Of a stretch of 6,436 nucleotides of DNA, positions 1 to 5,275 are shown in pieces. Origin of the DNA: Lysobacteraceae bacterium. GTDB taxonomy: Bacteria > Pseudomonadota > Gammaproteobacteria > Xanthomonadales > Xanthomonadaceae. Made by a program: the position numbers and the translations under genes. The notes beneath the pieces are model-generated. The model worked only from the letters and a program-made list of their open reading frames with translations, was not told where the DNA came from and did no database searches. Position 1 is the first letter of the stretch; each line of letters begins with the position of its first letter. The stretch is from contig JAQGOI010000005.1 of NCBI GenBank assembly GCA_028293685.1, forward strand, positions 1 through 6,436. The letters run 5' to 3'.

Positions 1-2480
1 AGCTCGGACGCATGCTGGTGGCCGCCAACAGGCATGGGTGCCTTGGCGAAATGCTGGCGATCGCAAGCTTCCTGTGTATCCAGGATCCCCGGGAGCGTCC
101 CGCCGACCAGCGCGGTGCCGCCGATGCGGCGCATGCGTCCTTTGCCAACGCGCAGTCGGAGTTCATCGGCATCCTGAAACTCTGGGACGCCTACCGCATC
201 GCACACGAGGACCTGACCCAGTCGCAGCTGCGCAAGTGGGCCGAAAAGCACTTCCTTGGGTTCCTGCGACTACGCGAATGGCGGGAGCTGCATCGCCAGT
301 TGAAATTGCTGTGTGACGAGCTTGGTTGGCAGCACGAGCTGGCCCCTCCGGCGCCGGATGGCAGTGTCGACAGGCGGGTGTATGTCAACCTGCATCGAGC
401 CCTGCTGGCCGGCCTGCCAACGCAACTCGGTCATCGCATCCAGGGCAGCGATCGCAAGGCGACGGGCCTGTACGACGGTCCGCGAGGTCGCAAGTTCCAG
501 TTGTTTCCCGGATCGGTGCTGGCGAAAAAGCCGCCACCATGGGTGCTTTCGGCAACGCTGCTCGATACGGAGCGCGTCTGGGCACTGACCAACGCCGTCA
601 TCGAACCGGACTGGGCCATCGCCGAACTCGATCACCTCTTGGCGCGTCGTCATCACGACCCGCATTGGTCGCGCAGCCAGGGACGCGTGATCGGCAGCGA
701 ACAGATCAGCCTGTTCGGGCTGGTGCTCGCGCCCAAGCGGCCCGTGCATTACGGCGCGCTGTACCCGGAGGAATCGCGACAGCTCTTCGTGCGCGACGCA
801 TTGGTGACCGGCGACATCGATACCCGCAGCGCATTTCTGGCGCGCAATCTGGCCACGCTGGCCAAGGCAACGGAAGAGGAAGCCAAGCAGCGTCGTGCCG
901 GGCTCGTTGTCGACGAAGACTGGCAGGCGCGCTGGTATCTGGACCGCCTGCCGCCCGACGTGCACAACGTGCAGGCGTTGGATGCGTGGTATGCGCGCCT
1001 GCCGGCACCACAGAAGAAGACGCTGGAGTGGTCGCCCGACGATCTGCTGGTCGGTGACGTCTCCGATGCCGTTCTGTTCCCGCCTTATGTGCCGCTGGGT
1101 GACGCGCGCCTGGCGGTGCGCTACCGCTTCGATCCCGGCGCGATCGACGACGGCATGACGGTGGCCGTACCGCTGCATCTGCTCAACGCACTGGATGCCG
1201 CCCGCCTGTCATGGCTGGCGCCGGGATTCGTCGCCGACAAGGCAGCGGCACTCATCAAGACGCTGCCCAAGGCGTTACGACGCAACGTCGTACCGGCGCC
1301 CGACTTCGCGCGCGCATTCGCCGAAGCCTGGCCGCAACCCGATGCCGATGCGATCGAAGGCACGCTCGCGCGTTTCCTGTCCAGAGCAACCGGCGCGGTG
1401 TTGCCGGCCACGGAGTTCAGGGCCGACGCCATCGAACCGCATCTGCACGCCAACCTGCGGCTGTTCGATCGCGATGGCCACACGGTGCTGGCTGAATCGC
1501 GAGACCTGGAAGGGCTGCGCGCGCAGTTCGGCCAACGCGCCGCGGATGCGTTCGCCGCGCACGCGGCACAGGGAATGGCGCAAAGGGGCTTGACGCAATT
1601 CCCCGAAACCGCAATCCCGGTTTCGGTGCCGGGCGCGGGCGGTGTTCCCGCTTATCCGGCGCTGGACATCGTCGATGGTGATGTCACGCTCGATGTCCAC
1701 GCCGACCCGGCGCAAGCGCGACGACGCCATCCGCGTGGCGTAGGCAGGCTGCTCGAACTGGCGCTGGCCGATCGCATCAAGCAGGCGCGCAAGCAGTTGC
1801 CGGTGCAACCCAAAACCGCGTTGCTGTATGCGGTGATCGAATCGGCCGCGCCCCGCGCCGGTAGTGGCGCTGGCCACGATCGCTTGCGGGCGGACCTGAT
1901 CGACGGCGTCTTCGCCAGCCTGTCCACCGGCGGGCTTGAGGACATCCGCGACGTCGACGCGTTCGCCGAGCGTCGCGATGCCATCGCCCGCGACCTGTTT
2001 CCCAGGGCGGTCGCGCAGCTGACGCTGGCGCAGACCATCCTTTCGCTGATCGCCGAGGTGCGCGACAGACTCGATTCGCGACTGATCGGATGGGCCAGCG
2101 GCAATCTCGACGACATGCGCTCGCAACTGACGCAGCTGACACCGCCCGGATTCCTGCGCGATGTGCCGGCAGCGGTGCTCGTCGACTATCCGCGGTACCT
2201 GAAGGCGCTGGCGCTGCGCGCCGAGCGCGCGTTGCGCGACCCCGTGCGCGACCAGGCGCGCATGCTGGAGATCAAGCCGTTCACCGACGCGCTTGCCACC
2301 AAGCGTACCGACGACGGGCTCCGGGAAGACTGGCAGGCGCTGCGCTGGGATGTCGAGGAGCTGCGCGTGTCGATGTTCGCCCAGGAACTCGGCGCCCGCG
2401 CGGGTGTGTCGGCCAAGAAGCTTGCGCTCAGGCTGGCGCAGCTGGCGAATGCCGCTGGATTTCCGCCTGCGCGGGAATGA
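1..2480 (+). CDS. hrpA: ATP-dependent RNA helicase HrpA, C-terminal part (5' truncated by window edge)
   Basis: This is the C-terminal two thirds of HrpA, a DEAH-box RNA helicase; in E. coli HrpA is linked to mRNA processing and to splitting stalled, collided ribosomes in the cytoplasm. The frame is already open at base 3 (codons L-G-R precede the ATG at 12), so that ATG is internal. Visible parts in order: the end of the helicase-associated (HA2) region with QDPRERP at 81-101; an OB-fold-like region around 290-720 with KFQLFPGS at 492-515 and KKPPPWV shortly after; then the long HrpA-specific DUF3418 region to about 2450, with LYPEESRQLFVRDALV near 760-810, RYRFDPGAIDDG near 1120-1155 and LPKALRRNVVP near 1263-1295. 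About 825 of a usual ~1300 residues are present, so the Walker and DEAH motifs lie outside the window. The frame is unbroken. The last six or so residues (GFPPARE) are encoded by a repeat-like hairpin. The next gene is convergent, 41 bases away. The identification rests on recalled family sequence and is strong. Confidence 0.95.
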   Translation, partial: LGRMLVAANRHGCLGEMLAIASFLCIQDPRERPADQRGAADAAHASFANAQSEFIGILKLWDAYRIAHEDLTQSQLRKWAEKHFLGFLRLREWRELHRQLKLLCDELGWQHELAPPAPDGSVDRRVYVNLHRALLAGLPTQLGHRIQGSDRKATGLYDGPRGRKFQLFPGSVLAKKPPPWVLSATLLDTERVWALTNAVIEPDWAIAELDHLLARRHHDPHWSRSQGRVIGSEQISLFGLVLAPKRPVHYGALYPEESRQLFVRDALVTGDIDTRSAFLARNLATLAKATEEEAKQRRAGLVVDEDWQARWYLDRLPPDVHNVQALDAWYARLPAPQKKTLEWSPDDLLVGDVSDAVLFPPYVPLGDARLAVRYRFDPGAIDDGMTVAVPLHLLNALDAARLSWLAPGFVADKAAALIKTLPKALRRNVVPAPDFARAFAEAWPQPDADAIEGTLARFLSRATGAVLPATEFRADAIEPHLHANLRLFDRDGHTVLAESRDLEGLRAQFGQRAADAFAAHAAQGMAQRGLTQFPETAIPVSVPGAGGVPAYPALDIVDGDVTLDVHADPAQARRRHPRGVGRLLELALADRIKQARKQLPVQPKTALLYAVIESAAPRAGSGAGHDRLRADLIDGVFASLSTGGLEDIRDVDAFAERRDAIARDLFPRAVAQLTLAQTILSLIAEVRDRLDSRLIGWASGNLDDMRSQLTQLTPPGFLRDVPAAVLVDYPRYLKALALRAERALRDPVRDQARMLEIKPFTDALATKRTDDGLREDWQALRWDVEELRVSMFAQELGARAGVSAKKLALRLAQLANAAGFPPARE

Positions 2481-2486
2481 CGTTCC
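2455..2486 (+). repeat. Short inverted-repeat (REP/dRS3-like) element overlapping the hrpA stop codon
   Basis: The segment contains ATTTCCGC (2459-2466), a CTGC loop, and GCGGGAAT (2471-2478), an 8-bp stem with one T:G mismatch. Its wording (CTGGATTyCCGCC..., ending GGGAATGACG) matches a short repeat very common between genes in xanthomonads and resembling the neisserial dRS3 element. That match is from memory. Only one copy is in the window, so repetition cannot be shown here. It overlaps the end of hrpA: the TGA at 2478-2480 starts in the right arm, so the element supplies the terminal codons and the stop. Confidence 0.6.
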
Positions 2487-2512
2487 GGCAAAGCCGGACG
2501 CGATGCGTCCGG
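2484..2512. terminator. Overlapping hairpins between convergent genes; probable bidirectional terminator
   Basis: Two perfect stems share one arm. The first is TCCGGC (2484-2489), loop AAA, GCCGGA (2493-2498). The second is CCGGACGC (2494-2501), loop GAT, GCGTCCGG (2505-2512). They cannot form together because 2494-2498 belongs to both. The block lies 3 bases after the hrpA stop and about 10 bases after the stop of the minus-strand gene, which is the expected place for termination of two convergent transcripts. Read on the minus strand, the 8-bp stem is followed by CTTT, a poor U-tract; read on the plus strand there is none. Intrinsic termination is therefore plausible but not textbook, and a role in RNA 3'-end protection is an alternative. 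Confidence 0.5.
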
Positions 2513-2521
2513 GCCATCACG

Positions 2522-3016
2522 TTACTTGACGCGTTTGACCTGCGCCCGCGTGTTGTAGTGGCTGACCGCCATGTACCAGACGTTGCCGACCATCCCCGGC
2601 TTGATCCGCACCTCGGGATTGGTGAGGCGGATGCCGGGCAGGAGGGCGTCGTCGGTCTGCTCCCAGACCTGCCCGTTGTCCAGCGTGTAGCTCTTGTGTT
2701 TGCCGAATCCGCGGAAGTCGCCGCTGATGCGGCTGACGATCGGCTCGTCCGAATTGAAGTGGAAGAAACCACGATCGGCTTTTTCGATCTGCTGTTTCGT
2801 ATCCGCCGCCGTCCTGGCCGTCTGGACCTCCAAGGTACGGCCCAGCCATGTGTTCAGGTGCGCGAGCTCATCGGCGCTGAGCTTGTCCAGGCCCGCGGCC
2901 TTGAATTCTTCCGGCGTCATCTGCTGCTCGATGACGGCTTTCGCGGTCTGGGCAATGGCGACGGGCGCCACGCAGGCGAGCAGCAAGGCAACGGCTAGCG
3001 AACGCATCGACAACAT
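2522..3016 (-). CDS. Small exported protein of unknown function, 164 residues
   Basis: I do not recognise a characterised family; similar short secreted proteins seem to exist in xanthomonads, but this is from memory. The N-terminus MLSMRSLAVALLLACVAP is a signal peptide with one arginine, a hydrophobic core and a likely signal peptidase I site after AIA (residue 22), giving a mature protein of about 142 residues, presumably periplasmic. The mature part begins with a helical stretch (MTPEEFKAAGLDKLSADEL, 33-51, then a second helix to about 78) and continues with a beta-rich, aromatic and glycine-containing half (SRISGDFRGFG 95-105, YTLDNGQVWEQ 110-120, VWYMAV 146-151) and a basic end (VKRVK). 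The mature protein has no cysteine and no membrane segment. The start at 3016 is chosen because GAGGA lies 7 bases upstream; the in-frame ATG at 3007 has no such site. An upstream extension would run antisense to relA and destroy the signal peptide. It is divergent from relA and convergent with hrpA, so it is likely monocistronic. Confidence 0.85.
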   Translation of the reverse strand: MLSMRSLAVALLLACVAPVAIAQTAKAVIEQQMTPEEFKAAGLDKLSADELAHLNTWLGRTLEVQTARTAADTKQQIEKADRGFFHFNSDEPIVSRISGDFRGFGKHKSYTLDNGQVWEQTDDALLPGIRLTNPEVRIKPGMVGNVWYMAVSHYNTRAQVKRVK

Positions 3017-3079
3017 GGTCTGTTCCTCGGGTCGTGGCGCGGCTAGTGTAGTCGTTCCCCTTGCAACCATGAGTCCACG
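3017..3079. promoter_or_regulatory. Divergent intergenic region that must carry the promoters of relA and the exported-protein gene
   Basis: Only 63 bases separate the two divergent starts. The best candidate for a shared -10 region is the partly symmetric CTAGTGTAG at 3043-3051, which gives TAGTGT rightward and TACACT leftward, each a partial match to TATAAT. I see no convincing -35 hexamer at 16-18 bases in either direction; TTGCAA at 3061-3066 is too close to the leftward element. Promoters could also extend into the coding regions. The region is real as an intergenic spacer; the hexamers are weak inference. Confidence 0.3.
3020..3032 (-). promoter_or_regulatory. Ribosome binding site of the small exported protein
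   Basis: Read on the minus strand, the bases just before the ATG at 3016-3014 are CCCGAGGAACAGACC. GAGGA is a good match to the anti-Shine-Dalgarno complement and ends 7 bases before the ATG. It decides between the two in-frame ATG codons at 3016 and 3007 in favour of the first. Confidence 0.7.
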
Positions 3080-5254
3080 GTGTCCTTCCGGCACGCCCCA
3101 TCCGATCTGCTGAATGCCCTGGCCTCCCCGGCCTGCGCCGCGATCCGGCCGACGATGCAGTCGGCGTTGCGGACAGCGATAGACGCTGGCGAAGGCGACG
3201 TGCTGCGTGATCCGGTCGATGTGCTCGCCGATACGCTGTCGTCGCTGGCCATGCTCGAGTCCGACGGCGACGTGCTGGCCGCCGCCATCCTGCACGTGGC
3301 ACCCGCGCTGCGTGAGCGTCTGCAGCCACGCCTGGCGCGCGAATTCCCGGCCGTTGCGTTGTTGCTCGAAGGCCAGCGTGCAGCGACGCAGGTGTGGGCG
3401 CTGCACGCCGAACGCCATGCATCGGGGAGCAGCGAAGGCCTGCGCCGGCTGCTGCTGTCGATCGTCCGCGATCTGCGGGTGGTTCCGATCCTGCTTGCGC
3501 GCCAGCTGGCGCGGATGCGCCATGCCCACCGCCTGCCGCCGGAGCAGCGTCTGACCCTGGCGCAGCTGTCTCGCGACATCCACGGCCCGCTCGCCAACCG
3601 GCTGGGCATCTGGCAGTTGAAATGGGAGCTGGAGGATCTTGCCTTCCGGTACCTGGAGCCGGAGACCTACCAGCGCATCGCACGCCTGCTCGATGACAAG
3701 CGCAGCGGCCGCGAGCGCTACATCGAACAGGTCAGGCAGGCATTGACCGCCGCGCTGGCGGATCAGGATGTGCGCGCCGACGTCGCCGGCCGGCCCAAGC
3801 ACATCTTCAGCATCTGGAAGAAGATGCAGAAGAAAAACGTACCGTTCGGAGAACTCTACGACCTGCGCGCGGTACGCGTGCTCGTCGACGACATCCCGGC
3901 GTGCTACGCGGCACTGGGCACCGTGCATGCGTTATGGCAGCCGGTGCCGGGCGAGTTCGACGATTACATCGCCCGCCCCAAGCGCAACGATTACCGTTCC
4001 CTGCACACGGCAGTCATCGGTCCGGAAGGCAAGACGCTGGAAGTGCAGATCCGAACCTTCGACATGCACGCGCAGGCCGAGCTCGGTGTGGCGGCGCACT
4101 GGCGCTACAAGGAAGGGCGTGGAGTCGAACATCGCTCCGCTGCCGCCGATGCCGCGCTGGACCGCAAGATCGAATGGATGCGCCGCCTGCTCGACAGCCA
4201 TGCCGAGCGCGATGGCAGCAATGCCGGATTGCTTGGCGACATCGACAATGAGCTGGTCGAAGACCGTGTCTACGTGCTGACGCCCAAGGGCGAGGTCGTC
4301 GATCTGCCGCAAGGCGCGACGCCGCTGGATTTTGCCTATCACGTGCACACGGAGGTCGGTCATCGCTGCCGTGGCGCCAAGATCGACGGGCGTATCGTGC
4401 CGCTCGACCACAAGCTGCACAGCGGCGATCGCGTCGAGATCATGGTGGCCAAGACCGGTGAACCGCGGCGCGACTGGCTGGTCGCGGCCAACGGATTTCT
4501 CGCCAGCACGCGCTCGCGCGAAAAAGTGCGCAACTGGTTCAACAAACTCGATCGCGCCCGCAACGAGCAGGCAGGACGCGAATTGCTCGACAGGGAGCTC
4601 AAGCGCGTCGGCCTGCAACACGCCGATCCAGCGCCGGCCCTGCAGAAATTCAACGCGGCCACGATCGAGGACCTGCAGGTGCAGGTCGCGCTCGGGGATG
4701 TCGGCGCACACCAGGTCGTCCGCGCATTGCTGGAACACGAGCGCGCACGCAGTGAGCCGGTGCGTGCGCAAACCCAGCCGGCGCCGCGGGCGCGTACGCA
4801 GGCGACGCCGGCTTCGGCGTTCACGGTGGTGGGCGTCGGCAACCTGCTGGTGCAGATCGCGCGCTGTTGCCAGCCGCTGCCCGGCGAGGCGATTTCCGGT
4901 TACCTGACGCGCGGTCGGGGTGTCAGCGTCCATCGCGCCGATTGCGCGACGCTGCAGCGCCTGTCAGCAGTGCAGCCGCAGCGAACCCTGCCGGTGGAGT
5001 GGGGGCGGCAGGGCGGCGGCTCCGAAGCAGACGTCGTGGTCGACGCGGTCGATCGCAAATGGCTGCTCAAGGACGTCACCAACCTGATCGCCCAGGAGGA
5101 CACGCACGTCCTGGCGATCCACAGCGAGGCGGCCAGGGCCGACGGGCGCGTGCGCCTGCGGTTGCGGGTTCGCGTCGCCGACTTCGGTCAGTTGTCGCGT
5201 CTGCTCGGCAAACTCGATGGGCTGCCGGGAGTGCAACGCGCATGTCGCGCCTGA
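3080..5254 (+). CDS. relA: Monofunctional GTP pyrophosphokinase RelA, (p)ppGpp synthetase I
   Basis: RelA binds ribosomes stalled with uncharged tRNA and transfers pyrophosphate from ATP to GDP or GTP, making the alarmone (p)ppGpp of the stringent response. The 724-residue protein is full length (E. coli 744). Domains: pseudo-hydrolase about 30-190, where the HD pair is replaced by H72-V73; synthetase about 225-350 with GRPK (G237), EFDD (292-295), YRSLHT (305-310), E321 in LEVQIRT and H340 in AAHWRY; TGS domain 397-455; helical region to about 550; a Pro/Ala/Arg/Gln-rich linker 558-580; zinc-finger region with C596, C597, H618 and C622; C-terminal ACT domain 650-720. G237, E321 and H340 align at a constant offset of 14 with E. 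coli G251, E335 and H354. The acidic ExDD motif marks the synthetase-only RelA class, so a separate SpoT is expected elsewhere. The start is GTG at 3080, the first possible start after the in-frame TAG at 3044; its ribosome site is weak (GAG, 3071-3073). The downstream TPR gene follows after 21 bases. Confidence 0.97.
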   Translation: MSFRHAPSDLLNALASPACAAIRPTMQSALRTAIDAGEGDVLRDPVDVLADTLSSLAMLESDGDVLAAAILHVAPALRERLQPRLAREFPAVALLLEGQRAATQVWALHAERHASGSSEGLRRLLLSIVRDLRVVPILLARQLARMRHAHRLPPEQRLTLAQLSRDIHGPLANRLGIWQLKWELEDLAFRYLEPETYQRIARLLDDKRSGRERYIEQVRQALTAALADQDVRADVAGRPKHIFSIWKKMQKKNVPFGELYDLRAVRVLVDDIPACYAALGTVHALWQPVPGEFDDYIARPKRNDYRSLHTAVIGPEGKTLEVQIRTFDMHAQAELGVAAHWRYKEGRGVEHRSAAADAALDRKIEWMRRLLDSHAERDGSNAGLLGDIDNELVEDRVYVLTPKGEVVDLPQGATPLDFAYHVHTEVGHRCRGAKIDGRIVPLDHKLHSGDRVEIMVAKTGEPRRDWLVAANGFLASTRSREKVRNWFNKLDRARNEQAGRELLDRELKRVGLQHADPAPALQKFNAATIEDLQVQVALGDVGAHQVVRALLEHERARSEPVRAQTQPAPRARTQATPASAFTVVGVGNLLVQIARCCQPLPGEAISGYLTRGRGVSVHRADCATLQRLSAVQPQRTLPVEWGRQGGGSEADVVVDAVDRKWLLKDVTNLIAQEDTHVLAIHSEAARADGRVRLRLRVRVADFGQLSRLLGKLDGLPGVQRACRA

Positions 5255-5275
5255 CGTGGATCATGGTCGATCCGC

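Noticed and set aside
12..14. ATG at 12 as the start of a complete 822-residue protein
   Set aside because: The frame is open upstream to the first base with HrpA-like residues, and HrpA is about 1300 residues with an N-terminal motor that is absent here; the ATG is internal.
1..93. Cluster of polylinker-like sites at the left edge: AGCTCG, GCATGC at 10-15, AAGCTT at 65-70, GGATCCCCGGG at 83-93
   Set aside because: They resemble a cloning-vector polylinker, but the frame through them encodes conserved HrpA sequence (CLGEMLAIA, QDPRERP), so they are native coding sequence.
270..2126. Long open frames on the minus strand (270-1178 and 1275-2126) antisense to hrpA
   Set aside because: Their translations are Arg/Gln-rich with no domain, typical of GC-rich shadow frames opposite a conserved gene.
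916..2340. Direct repeat GAAGACTGGCAGGCGC near 916-931 and 2325-2340
   Set aside because: Both copies encode the same short phrase EDWQA in hrpA; codon bias explains it and there is no flanking similarity.
3069..3113. A 14-codon ATG frame overlapping the relA start, as a possible leader peptide
   Set aside because: It has no ribosome site, no run of regulatory codons, and its only merit is overlap with relA.
2522..3928. Extended 468-codon form of the minus-strand exported-protein gene
   Set aside because: The extra N-terminal part is antisense to relA and low in motifs; the signal peptide and the GAGGA site fix the start at 3016.
3932..4933. A 333-codon open frame on the minus strand antisense to relA
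   Set aside because: It lies fully opposite conserved RelA domains and shows no recognisable motif or ribosome site.
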